In this document: piece by piece, positions 40,158 to 49,876 of the stretch
Layout: each line of letters opens with the position of its first letter
Position numbering within the stretch: the stretch's first letter is position 1
DNA from: AP-15 sp963799085
GTDB lineage: Bacteria > Pseudomonadota > Alphaproteobacteria > ATCC43930 > CGMCC-115725
Length of the DNA: 64,000 bases
Reading direction: 5' to 3'
NCBI GenBank assembly: GCA_963799085.1
Contig: CAWCWA010000017.1
Location: 100,172 to 164,171 of the forward strand
Program-made: the position numbers and the translations under genes
The notes under the pieces: model-generated
Seen by the model: only the letters and a program-made list of their open reading frames with translations
What the model was told of the DNA's origin: nothing
The model's database searches: none

Positions 40158-40947
40158 CTAACGCATGCGCTCGACCGCTTCATCGGTCGACATTACGGCG
40201 TGTGCGAGAAATCGGTAGTTGATCATCGCCGCTTGATAGCCGTCGCCCCAGATCGGATGCCGGGGGCCGGCGGTCGCGTCCTTGACCATTACAACCTCGA
40301 AGCCCTGCTCGAGAAACTCGCGCAAATGCGAACTCGACGCACATATTCGCCAGCATGCCGCCGAGAATGATCTTGCCAATCCCCCGCTTGCGCAATTGCA
40401 GAACCAGATCGTTGGTCTGCGGACCCCAGACTTTGTGCGGGCTGACGACGATAGTTTTGCCGTCCTCGATATAGGGCTTGAAGCGCTCCAGCCAATCCGC
40501 CCCGGAATTTAGGAAGCCTGAAAATTCAGCGGTCCGCTTCGTGCAAAACTGTGGTTTCTGAACTCATCGGTCTCAAGCGGCCCATCGAACTTCCACGTAT
40601 GGTCAGTTGGATAGAAATAGTGCGGCGAGATAAATACTTCATACCCGTTCGCCTTAGCGGCCTTGAAAATCCGCTCCATATTCTCGACGGTGCGGTTTTC
40701 CGTGACGCTCGCCCCGACCGCTGCCCAGTTTGCTCCCTTCTCGCTCAGCACATCATTCTGTGGATCGATGAACACGACGGCAGTGTCGGCTTTTTCGATG
40801 CTTATGGCTTGCGGCCCGGCGGCCGCTGCCGGTGGCTCGGCTGCGGCCGCCGAGCCCGACAGAGCCGAGGCCGTGACCACTCCAGCTCCGCCGAGGATCA
40901 AGTTTCGGCGCGAAGCCAGTATCTGGTTTTCCTTTGACAAGTGACAT
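40158..40947 (-). CDS. Isochorismatase-family cysteine hydrolase with Tat-like signal (frameshifted)
   Basis: About 260 residues with an N-terminal twin-arginine-like signal (SRRNLILGGAGVVTASALSG) and an isochorismatase fold: TAVVFIDPQNDVLSEKGANW (Asp), FKAAKANGYEVFISPHYFYP, SGADWLERFKPYIEDGKTIV, GKIILGGMLANMCVE (catalytic Cys) and VVMVKDATAGPRHPIWGDGY. Such enzymes hydrolyse isochorismate, nicotinamide or related amides and ureides. An exported member is less common. Shifts occur near 40935 (gain), 40525 (one base lost) and 40330 (gain). The start is ATG 40947. It is transcribed away from the alpha/beta hydrolase gene. Confidence 0.83.
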
Positions 40948-41068
40948 CTCCACAGGTTTCGGAAGGCCGGCGGCGAGCGCAATGACATGCTGGTCGCAAG
41001 CGATGCAGGCAGCTCTCTGCGGGCATCGCTCGATCCGCATTGCCGGCACCTCATGGCCCGTTGCGGGA

Positions 41069-41220
41069 TCACGTTGCCCTTAGGAACGCCGGTAACTCGG
41101 CGTGGACCTGGTCCTTGATCGTCGTGCACATGCCATGCAGCTGCCTTGTAGACCTTGAGCGTTGCGTTCCTGATCAGCTTGGTCGATAGGATGCCCGCGG
41201 CGCCGATGGGGCCGTGATGC
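41069..41220 (-). pseudogene. C-terminal remnant of a chloroperoxidase-like alpha/beta hydrolase
   Basis: The minus strand encodes about 50 residues matching the C-terminal end of non-heme chloroperoxidase/esterase proteins: PIGAAGILSTKLIRNATLKV, then after one extra base GMCTTIKDQVHAELPAFLRA and a stop at 41069-41071. The catalytic His of the HGMCTT motif is retained, but the rest of the enzyme, including the nucleophile, is missing upstream of about 41220. It is therefore a truncated leftover lying between the isochorismatase-like gene and the divergent alpha/beta hydrolase. Confidence 0.7.
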
Positions 41221-41276
41221 GACGCACCTCGGCGGACTAATGAGCGAGCGTCATTCTTGATCCGAGGAGGCTCCAG

Positions 41277-42188
41277 ATGACCATTTCCGCGTCTGAACAA
41301 GTGGCCCCGGCCGTCCCATTCCCGGTCACGCATCATCGGACCAAAGCGGTCGGCGGGGTCAACATCTTCTACCGACAAGCCGGGCCAGAGGACGCGCCGG
41401 CTGTGTTGTTGCTGCACGGATTTCCGACCTCCTCGCACATGTTCCGCAATTTAATCCCGTATCTTGCCGACCGCTACCATGTGATCGCGCCCGACTATCC
41501 CGGTTACGGGCAAAGCGACGCCCCGGATCGCAGGACATTCGCCTATACGTTCGACCGTTTCGGCGAATTGGTCGATGGTCTGCTCGACCAGCTTCGGGTG
41601 ACGCGATACGCCATGTACGTCATGGACTATGGAGCGCCCGTCGGCTGGCGCTTGGCGCTGAAGCACCCCGAACGCGTCACGGCCCTCATTGTCCAGAACG
41701 GCAACGCCTACGATGAGGGTCTGAAAGAATTTTGGGATCCGATCAAGAAATACTGGGCTGACGGCAGCGAAGATAGCCGCAACGCGCTGCGCAAACTCTT
41801 CACGTTGGAGACGACGAAGTTCCAGTACACCGATGGGGTTTCGGACACGAGCCGCATTTCCCCGGACAACTGGACCCATGACCAACCGCTTCTCGATCGC
41901 CCCGGAAACAATGATATTCAACTCGACATCTTTTTTGATTACCGAACCAATCTGCCGCTCTATCCGAAAGTGCAGGAGTACCTGCGCAAGCATCAACCGC
42001 CGACTTTGCTTGTCTGGGGCAAAAACGACGTCATTTTTCCGGCCGATGGCGCTCACTCCTATAAACGCGACCTCACGGACCTCGAATTCCATCTATTCGA
42101 TACCGGCCACTTTGTCCTGGAGGACAAGGCCGACGAGGTGTTCCCGCTCATCAAGGACTTCCTGAACCGCAAGCTGCGCAGAGGTTGA
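41277..42188 (+). CDS. Alpha/beta hydrolase with an Asp nucleophile (epoxide hydrolase / haloalkane dehalogenase type)
   Basis: A 303-residue alpha/beta hydrolase in an intact frame. The oxyanion segment is LLLHGFPTSSHMFRN (HGFP). The nucleophile elbow reads YVMDYGAPVGWRLAL, with Asp rather than Ser, as in epoxide hydrolases and haloalkane dehalogenases. The acid is probably in WGKNDVIF and the catalytic His is in DTGHFVLED. The cap domain is Trp/Tyr-rich. The ribosome binding site GAGGAGG lies just before the ATG. Codon use is less GC-rich than most genes here. Its substrate is not known. A decayed relative of the same fold lies directly upstream on the other strand. Confidence 0.88.
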   Translation: MTISASEQVAPAVPFPVTHHRTKAVGGVNIFYRQAGPEDAPAVLLLHGFPTSSHMFRNLIPYLADRYHVIAPDYPGYGQSDAPDRRTFAYTFDRFGELVDGLLDQLRVTRYAMYVMDYGAPVGWRLALKHPERVTALIVQNGNAYDEGLKEFWDPIKKYWADGSEDSRNALRKLFTLETTKFQYTDGVSDTSRISPDNWTHDQPLLDRPGNNDIQLDIFFDYRTNLPLYPKVQEYLRKHQPPTLLVWGKNDVIFPADGAHSYKRDLTDLEFHLFDTGHFVLEDKADEVFPLIKDFLNRKLRRG

Positions 42189-42258
42189 GCTTGACCGCCA
42201 TCATCGCCGACCCGGACGGCAATTTGCCGCTTTTCGCTGATCCAATCGGGTAAGGACT

Positions 42259-43550
42259 TCAGCCGTTTTCGGCGAGAACGACGCCGGCGAGGTGCAGCGA
42301 GCCGCAGATCAGCACGCGGCCGACCGGCGCCCTTTGCCGCGATCGCCTCGACCGCCGCCCCGACGGAGGCTGCACTTTCGGCCGCGATACCGACCGAGCA
42401 GGCCGCGTCGACAATCGCCGCGGCGGGCAACGGGTTCTCCTCCCCCGGGATCGTCACCGCCTGCAGCGAGCGCGCGAAGGGTGCGAATGGCCGCAGGAAC
42501 CCGGCCGCATCCTTGGTGTTCAGCATGCCGACGACGAGATCGAGCGGGCGGTCCCGCCAGTCCGCGGCAACCTCGCCCAGCACCTCGCCCGCGGCCGGGT
42601 TGTGGCCGCCGTCGAGCCATAGCTCGCCGCCCGCAGGCATCGCCTCGACCAGCGGTCCGGCGCGCAGCAGCTGCAGCCGCGCCGGCCAGTCGATATGGCG
42701 CAACCCGGCGGCAATGTGCCTCGGGGCCGAGGATTGAAACCGGCGAGATTTTCGAGACACGCGATCGCGACGCCGGCGTTGACGATCTGATGCATGCCGA
42801 GGAGCGACGGGCGCGGCAGGTCGAGCCGCCAGCGAGTCCCCTCGTAGCGCATTCCGCCCGCCGTCGCGGCGCAATTCCATTCGCGCCCGGCCCGGTAGAG
42901 GGGGGCCGCGCAAGTTGCGGCGCGGGCCTCGATGACCGCCTCCGCCTCGGCCGGCTGCGGTGCTACCACCCCGGTCACGTTCGGCTTCAGGATGCCGGCC
43001 TTCTCGCCGGCGATCGCGCCAAGCGTGTTGCCGAGAAAGGCCACATGGTCGATCGAGATCGGCGTGATCGCCGTTACCGCCGGCCGGCTCGACGACATTG
43101 GTGGCGTCGAGCCTGCCGCCGAGGCCCGACCTCCAACAGAACGACGTCGGCGGGAGTGCGCGCAAACGCCAGCAACGCCGCCGCGGTGGTGATCTCGAAA
43201 AAGGTGATCGGCGCGCCGCCGTTCGCCACCTCGCATTCCTCGAGGAGCTGGGTCAGCGCCCCTTCCTCGATCAGCCGCCCGGCGAGGCGGATGCGCTCGT
43301 TGAAGCGGACGAGGTGCGGCGAAATATAGGCGTGGACCCGGTAGCCCGCGGCTTCGAGGCAGGCGCGCAATGTCGCCACGGTCGAGCCCTTGCCCTTGGT
43401 GCCGGCGACGTGGATGACCGGCGGCAGTTTGTCCTGGGGATTGCCAAGGGCAGCCAACAGCCGCTCGATGCGGCCGAGCGACAGGTCGATCAGCTTCGGG
43501 TGCAGCTTGGCGAGGCGGGCGAGGACGATGTCGCTCGGCTGCGCGCTCAT
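42259..43550 (-). CDS. folC: Folylpolyglutamate synthase / dihydrofolate synthase (frameshifted)
   Basis: Mur-ligase-type enzyme that adds glutamate to folates, about 430 residues. Signatures are IHVAGTKGKGSTVATLRACL (ATP loop), YISPHLVRFNERI, FFEITTAAALLAFA, GLGGRLDATNVV, AITPISIDHVAFLGNTLGAI, WLDGGHNPAAGEVLGEV and the C-terminal GRVLICGSLHLAGVVLAENG. Frame shifts occur near 43130, 43085, 42735 and 42325, mostly one extra base. It starts at 43550 with an ATGA overlap to accD, so accD and folC are co-translated, a common alphaproteobacterial arrangement. Confidence 0.93.
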
Positions 43551-44437
43551 GACGCCTCCGAAGCCGTCGCCGTCTCGGTCGTTCGCTGCCTCTCGCGCAA
43601 CAGGCCGAGGATGCGGCCAAGCGTGGCGTTGAGCTCGGCGCGCGGCACGACGAGGTCGACCATTCCGTGGTCGCGCAGATATTCCGCGCGCTGAAACCCC
43701 TCCGGCAGTTTTTCGCGGATCGTTTCCTCGATGACCCGCGCGCCGGCAAAGCCTATGACGGCGCCGGGCTCCGCCAGAGTGATGTCGCCCACCATTGCAA
43801 AGGAAGCGGAGACGCCGCCCGTCGTCGGATCGGTCAGCAGCACGAGGTAGGGCAGGCCCGCCTCCTTGACCATGTCGGCCGCAAGGATCGTGCGCGGCAT
43901 CTGCATCAGCGACAGCGCCCCTTCCTGCATGCGTGCCCCGCCCGAGGCGGGTACGGCGATCAGCGCTGCCTCCTGCAAGACGGCAAGCTGGGCCGCGGCC
44001 AGCATCGCCTCGCCCGCCGCGATCCCCATCGAGCCGCCCATGAAGCCGAATTCGAAGGCGGCGACGACGCAGGCGATCCCGCCGATATGGCCATGCGCGA
44101 CGACGACGGCGTCACCGCCGGCGCCGAAGGCCGTCTGCGCCTCCTTCAGCCGGTCGGAATAGCGCCGCCGGTCGCGAAAGCGCAGCGGATCGACCGGCGT
44201 TTTCGGCAATTCGATGCGGGTGAAGGCGCCCTCGTCGAACAGCAGCTTGAGGCGCAAGGAAGCGTCGATGCGCAAATGGTGGCCGCAATTGCGGCAGACA
44301 TGGAGATTGGCTTCGAGTTCGCGATGAAACAGCATCTGTTCGCAATTCGGGCATTTTCGCCAGAGATTTTCGGGCACCGTCTTGCGGGAGACCACCGCCC
44401 AAATCTTCGGCAGTACGAAATTGCTGAGCCAGCTCAT
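43547..44437 (-). CDS. accD: Acetyl-CoA carboxylase carboxyltransferase subunit beta
   Basis: Carboxyltransferase beta subunit, 296 residues, transferring CO2 from biotin to acetyl-CoA with AccA. The zinc ribbon is KCPNCEQMLFHRELEANLHV to VCRNCGHH (C-x2-C ... C-x2-C, about residues 26-48). The crotonase-like core has SMGIAAGEAMLAAAQLAVLQ, PASGGARMQEGALSLMQMPR and VLLTDPTTGGVSASFAMVGD. The start MSWLSNFV at 44437 is the family start. A long in-frame upstream extension is rejected because it lacks homology and crosses a promoter region. The frame is intact. It overlaps folC by 4 bases. Confidence 0.97.
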   Translation of the reverse strand: MSWLSNFVLPKIWAVVSRKTVPENLWRKCPNCEQMLFHRELEANLHVCRNCGHHLRIDASLRLKLLFDEGAFTRIELPKTPVDPLRFRDRRRYSDRLKEAQTAFGAGGDAVVVAHGHIGGIACVVAAFEFGFMGGSMGIAAGEAMLAAAQLAVLQEAALIAVPASGGARMQEGALSLMQMPRTILAADMVKEAGLPYLVLLTDPTTGGVSASFAMVGDITLAEPGAVIGFAGARVIEETIREKLPEGFQRAEYLRDHGMVDLVVPRAELNATLGRILGLLRERQRTTETATASEAS

Positions 44438-44557
44438 CGCGATCGCCCCGTAACCCTCCGACGGCTGAACCTGCTCGTAACCAATGCGCGTGACAATGTC
44501 GTGTCCCCGATGCCGCCCGGTCCCGGTCCTGCTCCGGCGTCTATATGGTAGGTTTCG

Positions 44558-45390
44558 ATGGTGAATGCGCCGCCCGACATCGACGCCCGCCGATCTCCCG
44601 AACCTCGGGAACCGGCGCCGCGGACTGAGGATGCGCGCCTGCCCGAGACGCCAAGGCCGCCCCACGAGCGCGCGAGGATGCTGGGCGGCGGGTCCCGTTC
44701 GCTCGGAGTGGCGCCCTATCTCTGCATCCTGGCGCTAGTCGCGGCGGCGACGATCGGCGTATTCTATGGCATCGGCTTCCGTCGCCTGGCCGAGCCGGCG
44801 CCGCCCGCACCCCCGCCCCCGGCCGCTCCGCGCAGCAATCGCCGCCCGCTGACAGCCTGCTCGCTGCCTCAAGCCCAGCGCCGGCTGCGTCGGCGCCGCC
44901 CCCGGCCGTCTCCGCGCAGCAATCGCCGCCCGCTGCCCCGCCTCAAACGGCGGCAACCGAACCGCCGTCGCCGCCATCACGCGCTGCAAGCCCGAATTCG
45001 GAGCCGCCGCCGGTGCTGCCCGCTCCGCCGCCCTCGGCCGCGTCGCCACCGGCGAGTTCACCGCCCGATCCCATAGCTCCGCCGGCGACCCCCGGCCCGC
45101 CGCCGCTGACGCCTGCCGACATCGCGGCATTGTTGGCTCGCGGCGACGACTTTTTCCGCGTCGGCAAGGTGACGGCGGCGCGCCTTGCCTATATCCAGGC
45201 GGCCGAAGCCGGCGACGGAAGGGCGGCGATGCGGATGGGCACAAGCTTCGATCCGGCCTTTCTGATGCAGGGCTATGTCCGTGACACCTTTGGCGACCCG
45301 GCCGAGGCCCGCTCCTGGTATCGCCGCGCCCGCGAACTCGGCATGACCGAAGCCGAGCGGCGGCTGAAGCGGCTCGACCAGCGGCGGTGA
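44558..45390 (+). CDS. Membrane-anchored Pro-rich protein with a short TPR/Sel1-like end (one frameshift)
   Basis: About 275 residues: an N-terminal acidic and Pro-rich cytoplasmic part, one membrane helix (APYLCILALVAAATIGVFYG, about residues 50-69), a long Pro/Ala-rich linker containing two AQQSPPA units, and a C-terminal helical domain (ADIAALLARGDDFFRVG, AARLAYIQAAEAGDGRAAM, DPAEARSWYRRARELGMTEA) that looks like one or two Sel1/TPR repeats. One base is missing near 44830. The DNA of the linker has a 24-bp direct repeat (44829 and 44914). Function is unknown; the domain suggests protein-protein contact. Convergent with the ThDP enzyme gene. Confidence 0.7.
44829..44937 (+). repeat. 24-bp direct repeat inside the Pro-rich linker
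   Basis: The same 24 bases, starting CCGCGCAGCAATCG and ending CCCGCTG, occur at 44829-44852 and 44914-44937. They encode AQQSPPA in the corrected frame. This is the kind of repeat that expands or contracts by slippage, and a shift has occurred right beside the first copy. Confidence 0.8.
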
Positions 45391-45402
45391 CCCGGCCTTG
45401 CC

Positions 45403-47115
45403 TCAGGGCCCGCGGCAGATGACGTTGAGCAGCGCCTGGCGCTTCTCTACCGTGACGGCGCGCAACGCGCGCTCGAGCGCCGCCGGCAGTGCTGCCGGAT
45501 CCTCGACCCGCTCGCCATAGCCGCCGGCGGCGGCGCAGACCTGCTCGAAGGCCGGCAATTCGTCGAGATCGATCAGCGGCGGCTTGTTGCTGCGCGCCGC
45601 CTCGCCCTGCGGATACATCGCCATCGTCGCGCGCCGCACCGCGCCCCACATCGAATTGTTCATGATCACGAACAATATCGGCAGATCATGCGCCCGCGCG
45701 GCGTGATGCACGGCGACCGGGTTGCCGAAAAGATGCGAGCCGTCGCCCAGTACGGCGATGACTGGCCGGTCGGAAGACGCGAGCTTGACGCCGAGCGCCG
45801 CCCCACCTCCCCAGCCAAGCCCCGAGGCAGGGCTCGACCCGAAATAGCTCCCCGGCCGGGTCGGGCCGCAATGCTCGGGCATCAGCGTATATTCGTTGAC
45901 CAGCACCGCGTCCTCGGGCTTGGCGCGGGCGATGCAGGCGCTGGCCCAGGCCATGTCGATCGGGGGCAGATTGGCCGCCGCCTCCTGCGTCTTGCGCCAT
46001 CCGGCGTGCAGCGCTTCGCGTCGTTCCACAATGCGCTTGCGGCGATCCGCGGCGGCGCTCTCAGCGCCCTGTCGATCGAGTGCCGCCGCCAATGCTGGCA
46101 ATGCCGCAGCGGCCGACGCCGTAATCGCGACATCGCACGGAAAACCGCGGATCGGATAGCGTGAAAACAAAGGATCGACGCCGATATGGACGACCCGGCA
46201 TTCGGCGCGCGGTGCCTTGAGGCTCGGGACCCAGGGCACGTCACACTCCAGCACCAATATCGCATCGGCTTCGTCGAGATAGGGGCCGGCATCATAGCCT
46301 AGATGACACGGATGGTCGGCCGAGAGCGACATATGCCGCGGGCGGTGCTGCACGACCGGAATCGCGAAACGCCCGGCGAGATCGGAAAGCGCGGCGACCG
46401 CCTGCGGGTCACGCCCGGCACTCGCGGTCACAATCAGCGGATTTCGCGCCTTGGCCAGCAACCGCGCCGCCTCGTCGATTGCGCCCGTGTCGGGGCCGGG
46501 CGGGGCGGCGGCAACCCGGCGCGCCGGTGCGTCGAAAGCGAAATTCGGCAAAGGTTCGGCCAAGACCTCGCGCGGCAATGACAGGTAGACCGGGCCAGCA
46601 GGCGCGCTCGTCGCCACCGCCAGCGCGCGGTCGACGACGGTTTCGAGCTGCCCGCCGTTGCGCAGCTCGTAATCCCATTTGACCAGCTCGCGCAGCATGC
46701 CGGCCTGGTCGAACATCTCCTGCGCCCAATGGATATAGACGTCGCGTGCGCCGGGGAGCCCGGTCTCGGTCAGTGGCGAGCGGCCGGCGGTAAAGAGCAT
46801 CGGCACGTTCTCGCGCGCCGCGTTGAAGACGCCGCAGATGCCGTTCGCCGTGCCGACGCTAACATGCACCATGACCGCCGGCACCCGGCCGGTCGCGATC
46901 GCATAGCCATGCGCCATCGACACGGCAAGGTTTTCGTGGGTGGCGAGGATCGGCCGCGGCACGCGCATTCCGGTGCGTCCCGCCTTGGCGAAGGCCTCGA
47001 CTAGCGGCGCGAAATCGGTGCCGGCGTTGGCGAACAGATATTCGACGCCGCGCTCGGCGAGAAGCGCCAGATACGCCTCGCCCACGCTGTCCACTCTCAA
47101 CTCTTTGCGCGGCAT
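45403..47115 (-). CDS. Thiamine-diphosphate-dependent enzyme, acetolactate-synthase-like
   Basis: A 570-residue ThDP enzyme in an intact frame. The N-terminal domain has the catalytic Glu in ATHENLAVSMAHGYAIATG, and GIDPVYSRYP-like FAD/central domain text appears as HIGVDPLFSRYPIRGFPCDV. The ThDP motif is VLGDGSHLFGNPVAV with the NN pair in FVIMNNSMWG (GDG-x about 27-NN). The family includes acetolactate synthase, benzoylformate decarboxylase and glyoxylate carboligase. The HENLAVSMAHGYA block plus PGARDVYIHWAQEMFDQ resembles the IlvB-like proteins annotated as thiamine pyrophosphate-requiring enzymes of unknown substrate. No small regulatory subunit gene is adjacent, so true acetolactate synthesis is less likely. 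Confidence 0.85.
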   Translation of the reverse strand: MPRKELRVDSVGEAYLALLAERGVEYLFANAGTDFAPLVEAFAKAGRTGMRVPRPILATHENLAVSMAHGYAIATGRVPAVMVHVSVGTANGICGVFNAARENVPMLFTAGRSPLTETGLPGARDVYIHWAQEMFDQAGMLRELVKWDYELRNGGQLETVVDRALAVATSAPAGPVYLSLPREVLAEPLPNFAFDAPARRVAAAPPGPDTGAIDEAARLLAKARNPLIVTASAGRDPQAVAALSDLAGRFAIPVVQHRPRHMSLSADHPCHLGYDAGPYLDEADAILVLECDVPWVPSLKAPRAECRVVHIGVDPLFSRYPIRGFPCDVAITASAAAALPALAAALDRQGAESAAADRRKRIVERREALHAGWRKTQEAAANLPPIDMAWASACIARAKPEDAVLVNEYTLMPEHCGPTRPGSYFGSSPASGLGWGGGAALGVKLASSDRPVIAVLGDGSHLFGNPVAVHHAARAHDLPILFVIMNNSMWGAVRRATMAMYPQGEAARSNKPPLIDLDELPAFEQVCAAAGGYGERVEDPAALPAALERALRAVTVEKRQALLNVICRGP

Positions 47116-47999
47116 TGGGCTCCTCCCGATCCGCCGATCGCGGTGCGCCTACGATACCGCGTTTGTCAGAGTTGGCGACATGCTTGGCCATGGAGTACTG
47201 CGTGCCGAAGGGAGAAAGGCCTAAGGCAATAAACGGGAGCCAATTCCAGGGATGCCGGCCGCGCTTGATTTAGCCTCAGGATTAGCTCTGCTTTCCCGTG
47301 GCAGGCGTGGAAGAGGCGGTATCGGCGTCAGACGCAAACCGCAAATTCTCGCGGCTGCTCATGGACCGGTCGGCTTGAGGGCGCAGCTAGGCCGTGACCG
47401 CGACACGACAAAGCCGGTGCCGGATCGTGCCGCAGTCGGCAAGGCTGCGCTCGCGAGGGAGCGCGGACCGGCGATGTTGCCCGACGGCAGAGACGAGCCC
47501 GTTGTCGAGATCGCGGCTTCCGGCCTTAAGATGAGAAGATAGGAAGGAGAATCGTGAGCTGATCTTTTGCGCTCTGTGAAGCGCATACATTCTTGCCGAA
47601 TGCCTGAGGGCTCGACGGTGCGACCAAGAGGAGGCCGCTGATCGAGCCATGCGGCGCTTCACGCCCGGTGCCCGCTGCCAACGTCCAAATTCTCGATGGT
47701 TGTTCAACGTGTTAGTCCGCAAGGCAAGAGATCAATGACCGAGGCGCATACCGAGCCTCGGATGGTGCGACACCTTTCCGCCGTAGACACCTCCGCGTCG
47801 GTCAGACTCGCGCCTGCCGACCTGGCCGCCGATCGTAACCCCGTAGCTGGACATCGTCGCTCATGCCGCGGCCGCCGAGGCGGGATGCCGGCTTTTAATT
47901 CCGAGGATCTGCGAGACGATTTACCTCGCCGGGTCGGCAGTGAGCCGTTCTGCCAACGCCGCAGCCCTTCCGACCGCGTCTCAATTTGCAGCTGACTAG
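47116..47999. other. 884-bp stretch without a recognisable gene
   Basis: Only short open frames occur and none gives a recognisable protein. GC content is slightly lower than in the flanking genes. The first part is the upstream region of the ThDP enzyme gene. The rest could be a decayed gene or an unrecognised RNA. I found no inverted terminal repeats, tRNA or clear terminator. Confidence 0.5.
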
Positions 48000-49281
48000 C
48001 TAAGCGCTTCGAACGGGGTGGCGCGGCAGGGGGCGGCCGTCGATGTCGCCGGCGGCGAGGCTGAAATGGCGCAGCAGGGTCGGCGCGATGTCGATCAGCG
48101 AGGTGGGCGCGCGGCAGGCGCCGGAGCTAAATCCGCCGCCCGAGACGAACAGGAACGGGCTCTGCTCGTTGACGCCGAGGCCGCCATGCTGGCCAAAGCC
48201 GGTGGCGTTCTTCGCCTCCATCGGGTCGCGCACGATGTGGCTGTGGCCCGGTACGCCGTGCGCGTTCTCGCGCGGGTCCGGCTTCAGCGTCAAGGCGATC
48301 CGCATCGCGGTCTGCCGCGGCAGACCGGAAGCGGCAAGCATCGGTCCGGTGAACATCCGCCCGACCCAGGGCTGCGTCTCCAGGAAATCGGCCACGCGGC
48401 CGACGAGCGCGCCATCGGGCTCGGCGAAATAGAGGAGTGCGGCACTGCCGTTCGGGGCGACGACGACATCCGACGACCCGGCCGCCTGCTTCAGCCCGGC
48501 ATCGACCAATAAGGCGTCGAGATCGATCGTCTCGTCGACCGTTTCCATGCCGTGATCGGAGCCGACGACGAACAGGATGTCCTCGCCGCCCGGATCGAGT
48601 CGCGGCCACTGTCTCGGCGACCTTGCGCACATTGTCGTCGGCGCACCGGATCGCCCGCCGGTGCTCTGGCGAGCCCAATGGCGAATGGTGGCCCGTGTAG
48701 TCGGGCTCCGACAGCCACAGCATCGCCAATGCCGGCGCGCGATCACGCAAAACCTCCGTGCAGAACCGCTCGGTGACGGCGTTGTCGCCGGCCGCACCCT
48801 TGGCGACGGCCAGCCCTTCCGCCTCGGGCAGCGGGCGGCGGCCCGGACCGAAGCTGCCGGCCGGGTTGTAGACCCAGCCATGCCCGTCGGGGTCGAGGAA
48901 ATAGGCCGCACCCGGCGACACGTTGGAAAAGGCGATGGCGGTTTCGCCCTCTTTGCGCAATCGCTCGGCCAGGGTCGGCACATGCAGCGTGCGGCCGGTG
49001 GCGCGATGCAGCCGGTCGCGGAAATCGGGCTTGCCGACCGACAGGCAGACGAGCCCGTCGCCCTCGTCGAGCGCCATCGTGTTGCCGAGGAGCCCATGGC
49101 GCGACGGCAGGCAGCCGGTGGCGATCGAGGCCGCGCTCGTCCGCGTCGTCGACGGAAAGACGCTGCGGTGATTGACGAACTCGGCCGAGCGTCCGCGCAG
49201 TTCCGTCAGAAACGGGGCGTCCCCGGGTGTGATCAGGTCGCGGCGCAGACTGTCGCAGATCACGACGACGGCACGCTTCAT
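48000..49281 (-). CDS. Alkaline phosphatase superfamily phosphodiesterase / nucleotide pyrophosphatase (one frameshift)
   Basis: About 426 residues of the metal-dependent phosphodiesterase group. The N-terminus MKRAVVVICDSLRRDLITPG holds the first metal Asp. The nucleophile is the Thr in FPSTTRTSAASIATGCLPSR. Further metal ligands are in SEPDYTGHH, VGSDHGMETVDE and GVPGHSHIVRD. The C-terminal text PTSLIDIAPTLLRHFSL is typical. One extra base near 48595 (within GTCGCG) joins VAATR to DPGGEDILFVVGSD. The ATG at 49281 overlaps the thioesterase stop (49278-49281), so both are made together. No signal peptide is seen, so it is probably cytoplasmic. Confidence 0.88.
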
Positions 49282-49760
49282 TGTGGTTCTCCTCGGTTCG
49301 GGCCGGTCTCGCGGGCGCCAGGGTCGCGCGCCAGCATAGCCTCACGCAGCGCCTGCGGCAGCGGCGTCTTCGCGCCGGTCGCGTTGACCATCAGGATCAG
49401 CACGGCGCGCCCGATCGCGCAGAGCCCGTCATGCCAAGCCGCATATTCCATCTCGAAGCTGGTATGGCCGAGCCGGATCGTCCGCGCTGTCACCAGGATT
49501 TCGTCGGCATAGGCGAGCGGGCGCAGATAGCGGATCGAGGCTTCGGCCATGACCGGCCCTGGATTTTCCGGTCTGAGCGGGGCGATCCCGGCGGTTTCGA
49601 GATAGCGGTTGCGCCCCTCCTCGAACCATTCGAAATAGGCGCGGTGGTTGGCGTGGCCAAACGGGTCGCATTCGCTCCACCGCACTCGGTGCCGGACCGC
49701 ATACGACCATCCCGGCTCGACCCGGAACCGGGCTAGCGTCGCGGCGTCGATCTCGCCCAT
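49278..49760 (-). CDS. Hotdog-fold acyl-CoA thioesterase (4-hydroxybenzoyl-CoA thioesterase/YbgC type)
   Basis: A 160-residue hotdog protein. The catalytic Asp lies in VRWSECDPFGHANHRAYFEW, characteristic of 4HBT/YbgC/FadM enzymes, followed by FEEGRNRYLE and the central MAEASIRYLRPLAYADEILV strand. It would hydrolyse an acyl- or aryl-CoA. Substrate cannot be predicted. It is coupled by a 4-base overlap to the downstream phosphodiesterase gene and is divergent from the LplT-like transporter gene. The frame is intact. Confidence 0.9.
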   Translation of the reverse strand: MGEIDAATLARFRVEPGWSYAVRHRVRWSECDPFGHANHRAYFEWFEEGRNRYLETAGIAPLRPENPGPVMAEASIRYLRPLAYADEILVTARTIRLGHTSFEMEYAAWHDGLCAIGRAVLILMVNATGAKTPLPQALREAMLARDPGARETGPNRGEPQ

Positions 49761-49876
49761 TCCGCGCCTCGCCGTTTCCCGGCCGAGATTAGTTCACCCG
49801 GCCGGTCGCGGCAAATCCCCGACCGAGGGTCAACCCGGGGCTCGCGCGGCGCCGCCGAAAATGCGAGACAGCACGC

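Noticed and set aside
40509..41438. A long minus-strand frame joining the isochorismatase-like protein with upstream sequence
   Set aside because: The upstream part is the chloroperoxidase remnant and noncoding DNA. The real start is ATG 40947 with a frameshift just after it.
45403..47115. Calling the ThDP enzyme ilvB or a named decarboxylase
   Set aside because: No regulatory subunit gene or pathway partner is present, and the motifs visible are shared by several ThDP families.
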